DNA from: an uncultured Clostridium sp. | GTDB taxonomy: Bacteria; Bacillota; Clostridia; TANB77; CAG-508 | Direction: 5' to 3' | Length of the DNA: 51,057 bases | Assembly: GCA_930987745.1 (NCBI GenBank) | Contig: CAKNKX010000001.1 | Span: 75,035-126,091, forward strand | In this document: piece after piece, positions 19,144-27,220 of the stretch | Layout of the letters: every line of letters starts with the position of its first letter | Position numbering within the stretch: position 1 is the stretch's first letter | Notes under the pieces: model-generated | What the model saw: only the letters and a program-made list of their open reading frames with translations | The model's database searches: none | Told to the model about the DNA's origin: nothing | Made by a program: the position numbers and the translations under genes

Positions 19144-19179
19144 AAAAAAAAGAAATAGAACTTTTATAACTCTATTTCT
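19144..19179 (-). terminator. Terminator at the birA stop
   Basis: Stem AGAAATAGA (19151-19159) with TCTATTTCT (19171-19179), followed on the minus strand by eight T. The birA stop codon (19164-19166) lies in the loop. Confidence 0.8.
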
Positions 19180-19716
19180 CTTAATTTTTCAAGTATTTTT
19201 ATTATTATTTCTTCACGGTTAAAATCTTTCTTAAATTCTTTCTTTAATGAAGTTGCAATATCTTTTGTCTCGCTTGAAAAAAAATCTTCATTTACATTAA
19301 ATCCAAAACTTATTAACAAATAATTTATTTTTCCTCCGAATAGTATTTATTTCTGTTAATATACCACATATCTTTTTATTATTTAGAATCAAATCATTTG
19401 GTTCTTTAATTTCTAAATTGTACCCATATAGCTCATATATTGCTCCTTTTATTTTACTTGCAATTTCTACTGTTAGTCCTTCTAATTTATTTATTTTACA
19501 ATCTGGATGTAAAATAATTGTCATTGCAATATTTTTTCCTTTTCCTGTATACCAATTTCTTCCCTTAGTTCCAATACCTCCTGTTTGTTCTTCTGCAATT
19601 AGTATTTTATCTTCTTTTTTTCCTGCTATTTTTTTTGCATATAAATGAGTAGATTCAATTTTTTCATAATATTCTACTTTTACTTTTGCTTTTTCTTCTA
19701 TTTCTTTCAAGTTCAA
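19164..19716 (-). CDS. birA: Biotin--[acetyl-CoA-carboxylase] ligase, short form, one +1 frameshift site
   Basis: Attaches biotin to carboxyl-carrier proteins via biotinyl-AMP. The corrected 183-residue protein holds the catalytic core only: IESTHLYAKK, EEQTGGIGTKGRNWYTGKGK (biotin/AMP loop) and KKICGILTEIN. It lacks the N-terminal DNA-binding domain and most of the C-terminal SH3-like domain. TTG start with GGAGGAG upstream, overlapping the HAD gene by 53 bp. The frame shifts at 19336-19338: ATT-CGG read as ATT-(C)-GGA joins EINTI to GGKINYLLISFG, the expected beta-strand after the active site. The corrected frame then runs to a TAA in the terminator loop. Confidence 0.88.
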
Positions 19717-20263
19717 TTTTTACTCTCCTCCATGTATTTAAGGAAATAATATCATCATCTCTTATTTTTTTATTATTTTTAAACAACATTCTAACTTGTA
19801 TTTTCTTATTAGTCAAGTGTCTTATATCATCATCACATAAAAGAAAAATATTATTTTCATTGCAAATGTCTTGTTTTTCTTTTCCTGTTGATGATATCAC
19901 TTTTGTTATATCTTTTTCTATATTATACTTTTTTAACCAACTCTCTATATCAGGAAACATTTTTTCAGGCCTTGCTGTAATTATATATATTTCATATTGT
20001 TTTGATAGTTTCTTTAAAATTCTTACTGCTCCTCTAACTGGCTTAGTTTTATCTAAAACCTCTTTTGTAAAAATATCTTTTGACATTTTTTTATATATTT
20101 CATCAATTCTATTTTTATCCATATTTGGGCCTAAAATATTATATATGCTAGTTTTATCTGATGTTTTTATTTTTATATTTCTCTTTTTAAACCATTTAAT
20201 TTTCATTTTTGTAGTATTTGCTATTACTCCATCAAAATCAAATGCTATTTTATTATCTTTCAA
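19664..20263 (-). CDS. HAD-superfamily hydrolase (5'-nucleotidase NT5C-like)
   Basis: A 199-residue phosphatase-like protein. Motif I FDFDGVIANT has the nucleophile and acid aspartates, YIITARPEK fits motif II, and LLCDDDIRHL fits motif IV. The lysine is probably in STGKEKQDI. The fold and the TARPE segment suggest the NT5C/deoxyribonucleotidase or YorS-like group. It lies in the radical SAM-amidotransferase-Nudix operon, overlapping the genes on both sides, so co-translation is likely. Confidence 0.75.
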   Translation of the reverse strand: MKDNKIAFDFDGVIANTTKMKIKWFKKRNIKIKTSDKTSIYNILGPNMDKNRIDEIYKKMSKDIFTKEVLDKTKPVRGAVRILKKLSKQYEIYIITARPEKMFPDIESWLKKYNIEKDITKVISSTGKEKQDICNENNIFLLCDDDIRHLTNKKIQVRMLFKNNKKIRDDDIISLNTWRRVKIELERNRRKSKSKSRIL

Positions 20264-20855
20264 ACTCTTCCTTATTACTGGGAATTTTTCTGTTTAATTC
20301 TATAAATAATTCTCTTACTTCGTCTGGAATCATTAAAGTATATCTTTCTGGTAATTCAACATCTCTATCTTTATTTTTTATAATATAGTCTCTTACATCA
20401 CTAAAGTCTATATCTCCTTGTTTAGACATTAAACTTAAGAAACCTTCTACTGGGATTTCAATTATTGCTGGTAAATCATTTGGTTCTAGGCTATCTTCTT
20501 TTTTGATTTCCACAACATAAAAATCAGCATTCATTTGTAAATCTGATTTACTTTCATATCTATTCATTTGCCTCATCTTTAATGATTTGTGGAATATAGG
20601 TTTACTAGTTATTCTCATACTTGAAGAATCTAAGTCTTTTATTTCTTCTTGTAACTCCCTTTTTAAGGCTTCTCTTGAACTTCCTTTATCTTCTTCTTCT
20701 ATTGCTCCACCAATTGTTTTTATTATTCCAACTTTTTTATGGTCTAATAAATGATACCATCTTTTTTCTTTTTGTAATCCTAAAACCACATTACCATTAT
20801 GTACAACAATTCCTTCTGAACCATGAATTTCCTTATATTTATTATCTGTCACCAT
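20253..20855 (-). CDS. Nudix-domain protein
   Basis: About 200 residues. The Nudix box GGAIEEEDKGSSREALKREL followed by QEEI fits G-x5-E-x7-REUxEE, so a metal-dependent hydrolase of nucleoside-diphosphate derivatives is likely. It also carries a C-terminal extension of about 90 residues. The start at 20855 (MVTDNKYKEIHG) overlaps the preceding gene by 14 bp and has AAGGAA about 10 nt upstream. Second enzyme of a compact minus-strand operon. Confidence 0.75.
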   Translation of the reverse strand: MVTDNKYKEIHGSEGIVVHNGNVVLGLQKEKRWYHLLDHKKVGIIKTIGGAIEEEDKGSSREALKRELQEEIKDLDSSSMRITSKPIFHKSLKMRQMNRYESKSDLQMNADFYVVEIKKEDSLEPNDLPAIIEIPVEGFLSLMSKQGDIDFSDVRDYIIKNKDRDVELPERYTLMIPDEVRELFIELNRKIPSNKEEFER

Positions 20856-21804
20856 TAAATTCCAATTCCTTTCCATCAATTTGCAATGTTGCGCAAATTT
20901 TACAATTTATTTTGTTATTTCCCATGCTACTTTTACAATGTACACATCCGCCTTGCTCTTCTTGTTTAAATTCAAAATTTTTACTATATATTTTAAATAA
21001 GGCATACTCAAATTTATTTTTAAATTTAAATATATTATTACAAGCATTATTAAATTCTTCGTCTGTTATGTCATTTCCTATACTTTTTATTGTGTCATAT
21101 ATACCTGAACCAGTGAAAGCCATAGTTTGAGGTCTTACTATACAATCTTTTGGTAAAATCTCCTCATATGCTTTTCTTAGAGGATATTTTGATGTTATCT
21201 CTCCTTCTTTTTTCATTCTTTCTTCTATTGGAATACTTAAGATTTCCTTTTTTACTTCTTCATTTTGAAATGGTGCAATATATTCTATACCTACATTTTT
21301 AGCTATTACATCTGACATTACAACAATTTCACCTAATCTGTCTTTTATAGCTTTATCTAAAGATGCATAGTCTCCCTTCCAAGCTCTAAAAAATGGAAAG
21401 CTTCCTAATAAATCATCTGCTCCTTCTCCACTTGATATACTTTTTAATTCTTTATGTTTTGCATACATTGTTCCAAGTAAAAGTGTAGTTGTAGAACTAA
21501 TCCATTCTGGATTAAATGATTTTAAAATTCTAACAGATGTTTCTACCATATCTTTTACTTGATTTTCTTCTACATAATATATTCTATGATTTTTAATTCC
21601 AAGTTCTTTTGCAACCATTTTACTATATTCTATATCAGATGTTTCTTTTCCTTTTACACCTACTGTAATCCCCATAACATCTGGATTATATTTATGTGCA
21701 GTATATAGTACTACTGAACTATCTACTCCTCCTGAAAAAAGTACTGAGTCTGGTGTGTTTTCTTTGATTGCTTGGTCAATTTTTCCTTTTAAGTTATTAT
21801 ACAT
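20842..21804 (-). CDS. Asparagine-synthase-like ATP-pyrophosphatase without glutaminase domain
   Basis: A 320-residue protein with the PP-loop FSGGVDSSVV and a second AsnB-type motif, SSGEGADDLLGSFPFF, so it should adenylate a carboxylate and pass it to an amine or ammonia. The N-terminal glutamine amidotransferase domain of AsnB is missing. The C-terminal 40 residues are Cys-rich (CVHCKSSMGNNKINCKIC) and probably bind zinc. Placed between a radical SAM enzyme and a Nudix protein, it may act in biosynthesis of a modified amino acid, peptide or nucleotide rather than asparagine supply. Confidence 0.75.
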   Translation of the reverse strand: MYNNLKGKIDQAIKENTPDSVLFSGGVDSSVVLYTAHKYNPDVMGITVGVKGKETSDIEYSKMVAKELGIKNHRIYYVEENQVKDMVETSVRILKSFNPEWISSTTTLLLGTMYAKHKELKSISSGEGADDLLGSFPFFRAWKGDYASLDKAIKDRLGEIVVMSDVIAKNVGIEYIAPFQNEEVKKEILSIPIEERMKKEGEITSKYPLRKAYEEILPKDCIVRPQTMAFTGSGIYDTIKSIGNDITDEEFNNACNNIFKFKNKFEYALFKIYSKNFEFKQEEQGGCVHCKSSMGNNKINCKICATLQIDGKELEFNGDR

Positions 21805-21819
21805 TATTTTTCTCCTTTT

Positions 21820-23080
21820 TTAAAGTATTTTTTCAAAATTTTCTGTGTCATAAATTAGTTTCAAAAAGTCTCCATATTTCAAATCCGGAATCCCTTCATA
21901 ATACGTTCTTTTATCATATTTTGATATCTGTTCTGAATTCATATTATGGTTCATTTCATAGAACGGAGTATATGCTGTAGGCCTAATTTTTACATTGTTT
22001 TGTTGCAGAAATTCTAATGTGTATTTTATATTTTCTTTTGTCTGATTTGGCATTCCAAACATAACTAATGCTTTATACTCTATTCCATATTTATGTAATA
22101 GCTTAATTCCATTTTCTACATCTTTTCTATCATATTTTTTATGTATATTTTCTAAATCCTCACTTTCTATTGATTCTATTCCTATCGCTATTTTATAACA
22201 TCCGAGATTCTGCCATTTTCCTTATTAGTTCCTCGTTTTTTAACAAATCCGGTCTTGTAGTACATGACCATTTCATTTTATATTCATTTTTTATCAAACC
22301 ATCTACTAATTCCATTGCTTTTTTCTCATTTAAAGTAAAATCTGGTGCAAAAAATTTATAATATTTACATTTAGTTTTATTAATATAGTCTATTATACTT
22401 TCTACTGGTCTCCATCTTTCTTTTCTTCCATAATATAAAACAGCATTACAATATGGGCAGTCAAAAGGACAACCTCTTGCAACTGTTAGAACTACTTGCT
22501 CCTTTTTTTCCATTTCAAAATATTTATCAATAGGAACTTTTTTTAAATCTGTAAATCCCCATTTAGTAGGTTCTAAAAATTCTCCTTGTTTACACTTTAC
22601 CAATTGTCTATCTTTTATTAATATTACACCTCTTTGTTCTTCTTCTTTTAATTCTCCTAAACTATATTTAAAAAAGTCTAAAATCGCTATTTCTTGGTCA
22701 CATTTTTTTGAAACAATAGCATTAAAATTAGTTTTCTTAAAATATTTTGGTAAATATATTGGCATTTCTCCATATGCTATTGTTTTACAATTTGGAATTA
22801 CTTCTTTTATGTAGTTTTGTAATTTTATTGTATTTTCTAAGTTTTCTGTATTAACATAAAATGTAATCGCTTTATAGTTTCCTTTTATTATTTTTTTCAT
22901 TATATCTTGAAATTCTGTTGCTTCAGCTTCTATATCTAATAAATCTATTTCTTGGTTCATTTCATTTTCTAAATAATTAATTATCTCACCTACATGCACA
23001 AAATGATATGGTGCATTCACATGGTTAGACTTTGTAGATAGTCCACTATCTGCCCAAATAAATAAAAAGTTAGAACTCAT
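21820..23080 (-). CDS. Radical SAM protein (B12-binding-like layout), one +1 frameshift site
   Basis: A corrected 419-residue radical SAM enzyme. An N-terminal Rossmann-like region of about 170 residues resembles the B12-binding module of such proteins. The 4Fe-4S motif ARGCPFDCPYC follows at about residue 205, then the TIM-barrel part (WSCTTRPDLL; IAIGIES; LVMFGMPNQTKEN). The shift is at 22202-22204: TCT-CGG read TCT-(C)-GGA joins RKMAES to GCYKIAIGIESI, a highly conserved radical SAM strand, so the boundary is certain. First gene of the operon running to birA. Substrate unknown; the cobalamin-domain call is tentative. Confidence 0.82.
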
Positions 23081-23119
23081 ACTTTTTTACTTCCTTTCTA
23101 ATATTTTCACACGCTTTTT

Positions 23120-23148
23120 AAAATATCATCTAGGTTTTGTAATGTCAA
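23120..23148 (-). promoter_or_regulatory. Promoter of the radical SAM operon
   Basis: Minus-strand TTGACA (23143-23148), 17-bp spacer, TATTTT (23120-23125), about 40 bp before the start codon at 23080. Confidence 0.65.
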
Positions 23149-23251
23149 TATTTTCCATTTATATTATTTTTTCTTATTTATAAAACATATTTAATTATAT
23201 ATAAAACCTCCTTTCTATATATTTTTTTACATTTCATAAAACGGTTTCAAA

Positions 23252-23289
23252 TAAAAAATAATCATATAGCAATTTCTTACTATATGATT
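23252..23289 (-). terminator. Terminator after the flavodoxin-like gene
   Basis: A 10-bp stem (23260-23269 with 23280-23289, AATCATATAG) followed on the minus strand by ATTTTTTATTT, shortly downstream of the gene ending at 23320. Confidence 0.7.
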
Positions 23290-23319
23290 ATGCTTGTATA
23301 ATTTTGTATATACCAGATT

Positions 23320-23955
23320 TTATCTAATAAAATTAGTGAATTCTGTTTCTTCTTGTTTTGGTAGTTCTATTCCTTTTTCTTTTCCAGCTTCTATACATTT
23401 CAAATAATATGCCATATTTCTTCCAAGAATCCTCATTATTTGCATTCCTTCTTTATCTTGTTTTACATCTTCTGGCGTTGCTCCATGTACCATATTCCAA
23501 TATCTTGAAGAAATAATAGGCATTTGAGTTATTCCAAAATATTTATTTAATTGGTCATAAGTAGCTGTTGTTCCAGCCCTTCTTGCTGAAATTACTGTTG
23601 CTGCTGGTTTAAATAAAAATCTATCTCCTTTTCCTCCATTAAATGCTGAATAAAATACTCTATCCATAAATGATGTTATTGCTCCTGTCGCTCCTGCATA
23701 ATGTACAGGTGAACCAAATATAAACCCATCTACATCTTTTGCTTTTTCTACAAATTCATTTACAACATCATCAAAAACGCATTTATGTGTTTTAACACAA
23801 TTTTTACATGCTATACAACCTGCTATTGGTTTATTCCCAATCCAAAATATTTCTGTTTCAATTCCTTCTTCATTTAAAGTTTTTGCCACTTCTTCTAATG
23901 CTGTATGTACACAACCATTTTTATGTGGCCCTCCATTTACTAAAATCACTTTCAT
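23320..23955 (-). CDS. Flavodoxin-family NAD(P)H-dependent FMN reductase / iron-sulfur flavoprotein
   Basis: A 211-residue flavoprotein of the NADPH-dependent FMN reductase type. It opens MKVILVNGGPHKNGCVHTAL (FMN phosphate loop), then has a cysteine cluster GCIACKNCVKTHKC, typical of iron-sulfur flavoproteins, and FIFGSPVHYAGATGAITSFM. Probably an electron-transfer or detoxifying reductase in an anaerobe. The start at 23955 follows GGAAG; the ORF could begin 9 bp earlier. Single-gene unit with its own terminator. Confidence 0.85.
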   Translation of the reverse strand: MKVILVNGGPHKNGCVHTALEEVAKTLNEEGIETEIFWIGNKPIAGCIACKNCVKTHKCVFDDVVNEFVEKAKDVDGFIFGSPVHYAGATGAITSFMDRVFYSAFNGGKGDRFLFKPAATVISARRAGTTATYDQLNKYFGITQMPIISSRYWNMVHGATPEDVKQDKEGMQIMRILGRNMAYYLKCIEAGKEKGIELPKQEETEFTNFIR

Positions 23956-24246
23956 CTTAAACACTTCCTTTTTGTTTTTATTATATATATATTATATTAT
24001 ATTTTTCTAATTATTTATACCCTATTTTCTTTTTAACTTATATTTGTAGCTCATACCTAAACATTTAATAATGTAGCAATTTTTAGGCTAATTTAAACAT
24101 TATTTTTAGATTTAATAATGTTTATTAACTTTTGGATTTATTAAGATTTGGTTAGACATTTGTTAGAACTAAAAATATTTAATAAATAACAGTAGTCTAT
24201 CTCATGATGTAAAACATCACTAAATCATTAAAATTTTTGTTTTCTA
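23956..24246. other. Intergenic region with inverted repeat, no gene seen
   Basis: AT-rich DNA between two divergent genes. It holds the inverted repeat AAACATTATT (24095-24104) / AATAATGTTT (24114-24123), which could be an operator for the toxin-antitoxin regulator or a weak terminator. No coding potential or RNA gene was recognised. Confidence 0.4.
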
Positions 24247-24275
24247 TTGACTTTTTTCAAAAAAAGTTTTATAAT
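24247..24275 (+). promoter_or_regulatory. Promoter of the toxin-antitoxin operon
   Basis: TTGACT (24247-24252), 17-bp spacer, TATAAT (24270-24275): near-consensus. Downstream, before AAGGAGG, AAAAG and CTTTT flank AGGCG around 24290-24304, a candidate autoregulatory operator. Confidence 0.75.
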
Positions 24276-24323
24276 GAAAATGCCATCAAAAAGAGGCGCT
24301 TTTGTTAACAAAGGAGGAGCATC

Positions 24324-24668
24324 ATGGAAAGTATAAAACAACAAATAGTTAGACAAAAACTTACAATCATAAAAAAACTTGTAACAAAAGATAAAAATGG
24401 AGATAAATTTATACTGGTAAATAGAGATAAGAATAGAAATTTTATGCTTGAATATGGTTTATTAACTAATGATATAAAGGATATTATATTAAATCTAGAA
24501 GTAGATGATTATTATAGAGGACCTGAAGAAGATGATGCAGGTTTTGAAGGTGAAATATGGATTTTCACTCCTACATTTCAAAACATCAGATTGTATATAA
24601 AAATCAGATTAGCTAATAATACTTTAGTAATATGTATATCTATTCATGAGTATGGTAATTTTATTTAG
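24324..24668 (+). CDS. MqsR-family toxin of a type II toxin-antitoxin system
   Basis: A 114-residue protein. The segment LLTNDIKDIILNLEVDDYYR followed by GPEEDD, EIWIF and LYIKIRL...ICISIHEYG matches the MqsR family of mRNA interferases (LTxxDxxxxI, DYxxGPExD, YIK, ISFHE). Such toxins cleave mRNA when the antitoxin is lost. AAAGGAGG precedes the start. The antitoxin starts 14 bp downstream. Family call by motif pattern; activity not shown. Confidence 0.75.
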   Translation: MESIKQQIVRQKLTIIKKLVTKDKNGDKFILVNRDKNRNFMLEYGLLTNDIKDIILNLEVDDYYRGPEEDDAGFEGEIWIFTPTFQNIRLYIKIRLANNTLVICISIHEYGNFI

Positions 24669-24682
24669 GAGGTGCAAATATC

Positions 24683-25693
24683 ATGAAACATTATTGTCCT
24701 TATTGTAATAGTGAACAAGAATATTATATTGACAAGAGAATTTTTAAAAAATACAAAGGTGTTGACGTTAATGTAGAAGAAAATGTACCAATTTGCAAAA
24801 AGTGTAAAAATGAATTAGTAATTAATGATATTGAAGATGAAAATCTAAAAAGAATTTATAACAAATATAGAGAAGTTAAAAACATTATTACTCCATCTGA
24901 GATAAGAGATTTAAGAGATAAGTATGATATTTCTCAAAGAGAATTAACTGCTATTTTAGATTTTGGTAAAATGACTATTAATAGATATGAAAATGGTTCT
25001 TTACCATCTAAATCTCAAAGTGATTATCTAAGGTTAATTTCAAAAGACAAAAATGAATTTTTTAATAAAGTAAAAGAAGCTTATTATACTAATAGAATTA
25101 GCAAAAAAACATTTTCTAAAATAGAAAATATAATTAATAAACAATCTGTTCATGATAACAATTATGAACTTAAATTATATATTGAAAATGAATTAAAGAT
25201 ATCACCTAATATATTTAATGGTTTTAAAGTTTTAGATTTAGAGAAATTACAGAATTTAATTTCATATATAGCAAGTAAAACCAAATTATATTTAACTAGT
25301 TTGAATAAATATTTATGGTTTATAGATATGATTTCATACAATAAAAGAGCTGTTTCTATCACTGGACTTACTTATGTTCATGAACAATATGGACCTGTAA
25401 TTATAAATCGTAAATATGAAGAAATATCAAAACTAGATGAAAAATATAAAAGAGAAGATAAAGAAAAAAATGATGGTAGTATTCAATCTATTATTACTAG
25501 CAACGGCAATTACGACTTATCTTCTTTTAATGATAAAGAAATCAAGATTATAGATTATGTTATTGATTTACTAAGTAATAAATCTGTAAAAGAAATCTCT
25601 AATTTGTCACATAAAGAACTTGGGTGGAAAAATACTGAAAGATTTGAAAAAATTTCTTTTGAATATGCCGATAATCTTAATATATTAAAATAG
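24683..25693 (+). CDS. Antitoxin with zinc-ribbon, HTH and Panacea (SocA-like) domains
   Basis: A 336-residue protein in three parts. An MqsA-like zinc-ribbon (CPYCNSEQEYY...ICKKCKNEL, residues 4-45) is followed by a helix-turn-helix (IRDLRDKYDISQRELTAILD, about 72-115). A C-terminal Panacea/DUF4065 domain (about 165-320; YLWFIDMISYNKRAVSITGL, YVHEQYGPV) completes it. Panacea domains neutralise diverse toxins; HTH units autoregulate the operon. AGGAGG stands before the start. The partner upstream is an MqsR-type toxin. Confidence 0.82.
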   Translation: MKHYCPYCNSEQEYYIDKRIFKKYKGVDVNVEENVPICKKCKNELVINDIEDENLKRIYNKYREVKNIITPSEIRDLRDKYDISQRELTAILDFGKMTINRYENGSLPSKSQSDYLRLISKDKNEFFNKVKEAYYTNRISKKTFSKIENIINKQSVHDNNYELKLYIENELKISPNIFNGFKVLDLEKLQNLISYIASKTKLYLTSLNKYLWFIDMISYNKRAVSITGLTYVHEQYGPVIINRKYEEISKLDEKYKREDKEKNDGSIQSIITSNGNYDLSSFNDKEIKIIDYVIDLLSNKSVKEISNLSHKELGWKNTERFEKISFEYADNLNILK

Positions 25694-25726
25694 ACTTTCG
25701 AGAATATCGAGAGTCTATTTTATTAG
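25688..25726 (+). terminator. Terminator of the toxin-antitoxin operon
   Basis: A 14-bp stem with one mismatch (25688-25701 with 25707-25720) and a short loop, then a T-rich tail. The antitoxin stop codon lies within the first arm. Confidence 0.8.
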
Positions 25727-26120
25727 CTATATATAGAACTTTAAAAGTTCATATAATATTTACTTAGCTTCTTCGCAAGAGATATTTTCGAAAAGTCTAT
25801 CACAAATTTGAAATAAGTATAAATAATTTTATTTTACTAAATTTAAATCTCCATTAATTACTATTGGAGAAAATCCTGATATTTCATCATTTTTAGTATA
25901 AACAGTATTTTCAGCATCTAATCTACTTTATAACTTTAATAGAAACATTATTTTAATATTTTTCCTATTTATATCATAGAATTGTTATAAATACAATTCT
26001 TTTTCAGATATTGCTTTTAAAATTTAATTATAACATCAATAAGGCATTTTTAAGTAAGAGACATTATTTTAGTTTAAGCTTGTGTAAAAAAATAACAGAT
26101 AATTTCTTATCTGCTATTTA
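25727..26120. other. Gene-free stretch
   Basis: About 390 bp of AT-rich DNA between the toxin-antitoxin terminator and tRNA-Gln. Apart from a possible gene remnant at 25829-25924, I see no gene, RNA or convincing promoter. Confidence 0.5.
25829..25924 (-). pseudogene. Possible decayed gene fragment
   Basis: An open stretch of about 31 codons on the minus strand (…AENTVYTKNDEISGFSPIVI…) ends at a TAA at 25829. It reads like real protein but has no start codon or ribosome site, and a stop precedes it. It may be the 3' remnant of a deleted gene. Family unknown. Confidence 0.25.
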
Positions 26121-26195
26121 TGGCTGGGCTGGCTAGATTCGAACTAGCGCATGCCAGAGTCAAAGTCTGGTGCCTTACCGCTTGGCTACAGCCCA
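26121..26195 (-). tRNA. tRNA-Gln (UUG)
   Basis: A complete cloverleaf with encoded CCA. The acceptor is TGGGCTG / CAGCCCA with discriminator G. The anticodon arm CCAGA / TCTGG encloses loop CTTTGAC, giving anticodon TTG. The T arm contains GTTCGAATC. It lies 16 bp downstream of tRNA-His in the same transcript. Confidence 0.95.
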
Positions 26196-26211
26196 ATATT
26201 TAATTAACAAC

Positions 26212-26289
26212 TGGGGTGGAAGATGGGACTCGAACCCACGGTCTCCAGTGCCACAAACTGGCGCGTTAACCAACTACGCTACATCCACC
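26212..26289 (-). tRNA. tRNA-His (GUG)
   Basis: Cloverleaf with encoded CCA. Anticodon loop TTTGTGG gives GTG. An extra 5' G faces C73, the tRNA-His identity pair. The T arm has GGTTCGAGTCC. The acceptor stem appears to have one U6:U67 mismatch. It is transcribed before tRNA-Gln. Confidence 0.95.
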
Positions 26290-26326
26290 ATAGTTCTTTG
26301 TGCGCTTAAGTATGAGCACAGTTAAT

Positions 26327-26356
26327 ATTATAACTAATTTCCACCCCGTTTGTCAA
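26327..26356 (-). promoter_or_regulatory. Promoter of the tRNA-His/tRNA-Gln unit
   Basis: Minus-strand TTGACA (26351-26356), 18-bp spacer, TATAAT (26327-26332), about 38 bp before tRNA-His. Confidence 0.75.
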
Positions 26357-26400
26357 CCATTTTACTAATTTTTATATTAATTTTTGCTATTTTTTTATTT

Positions 26401-27192
26401 TTAGTTTCCTAAAGCACTTGGATCTATTCCATATTGACTATATAACCAAGTCATATAATCAAATGGTGTTAAAGTTTCAGGCAACTCATAATCTGTTCCC
26501 ATTGTATCTACTGAAATAGATGAAATTGTAATTGTATTTACTGGTGTACTTACTTCTGTATTTCCTGAAGTTTCACTATCATCTGCAGCTTTTACTTCTA
26601 CATTTTCTATGTTATGTACTACATCCATTCCTTCTGTTACTTTACCAAAAGATGTATAATATCCATTTAAAGAACTATTATCAGCTGTCATTATAAAGAA
26701 TTGTGAGCTAGCAGAGTTATATGATTCTTCAGTTAATGATGGTGAATAACTTGTGTAATCATTTCTTGCCATACCAATTACACCTTCATCAAATTTTAAG
26801 TTGTTATCCACTCCATTTGCAATAAATTCTCCTTTTATTGAATAATCTGTATCTTCTCCATCATCTCTTAAATCAGAAAGCTTTGCTCCTCCTTGACCTG
26901 TTCCTTCTGGGTCTCCACCTTGTATCATAAAGTCTTTTACAACTCTATGGAAAGTAAGTCCATTATAAAATCCTCTATTTGCAAGTGTTATAAAGTTAGC
27001 TACTGTTTCTGGAGCTAATTCAGGATATAACTCTACTTTTATTGTTCCATAATTTTCAATTTCTATTGTAGCTATTGGATTTTTTACTTCCATAGTAGCA
27101 TTTCTGTAATATCCATATGCAATTCCTGCGATTAGTACTATTAATACTATTAGTGCTAATACCCATAATATGTTTTTAAATTTTTTCATCAT
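26401..27192 (-). CDS. Membrane-anchored cyclophilin-type peptidyl-prolyl isomerase
   Basis: A 263-residue protein with an N-terminal membrane helix (about 7-27) and an extracytoplasmic cyclophilin domain: IEIENYGTIKVELYPELAPE, TFHRVVKDFMIQGGDPEGTG and SSQFFIMT. It carries the catalytic Arg of FHRV and the FMIQGGD motif. It should assist folding of exported proteins. An acidic Ser/Thr-rich insert and a C-terminal tail with YDMTWLY-like aromatic residues are additions. The start at 27192 has AAAGG at proper distance. Third gene after radA and disA. Confidence 0.9.
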   Translation of the reverse strand: MMKKFKNILWVLALIVLIVLIAGIAYGYYRNATMEVKNPIATIEIENYGTIKVELYPELAPETVANFITLANRGFYNGLTFHRVVKDFMIQGGDPEGTGQGGAKLSDLRDDGEDTDYSIKGEFIANGVDNNLKFDEGVIGMARNDYTSYSPSLTEESYNSASSQFFIMTADNSSLNGYYTSFGKVTEGMDVVHNIENVEVKAADDSETSGNTEVSTPVNTITISSISVDTMGTDYELPETLTPFDYMTWLYSQYGIDPSALGN

Positions 27193-27220
27193 TATCAACC
27201 TTTCTTCTTATCTTTATAGA

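Noticed and set aside
19686..20297. 203-codon open frame on the plus strand
   Set aside because: It is an antisense shadow of the HAD and Nudix genes, with a hydrophobic composition caused by AT-rich complement and no ribosome site.
20621..21130. 169-codon plus-strand open frame
   Set aside because: Leu/Phe-rich antisense shadow of the Nudix and Asn-synthase-like genes.
25727..26120. Small RNA or riboswitch before the tRNA genes
   Set aside because: No conserved structure or promoter/terminator pair could be supported.
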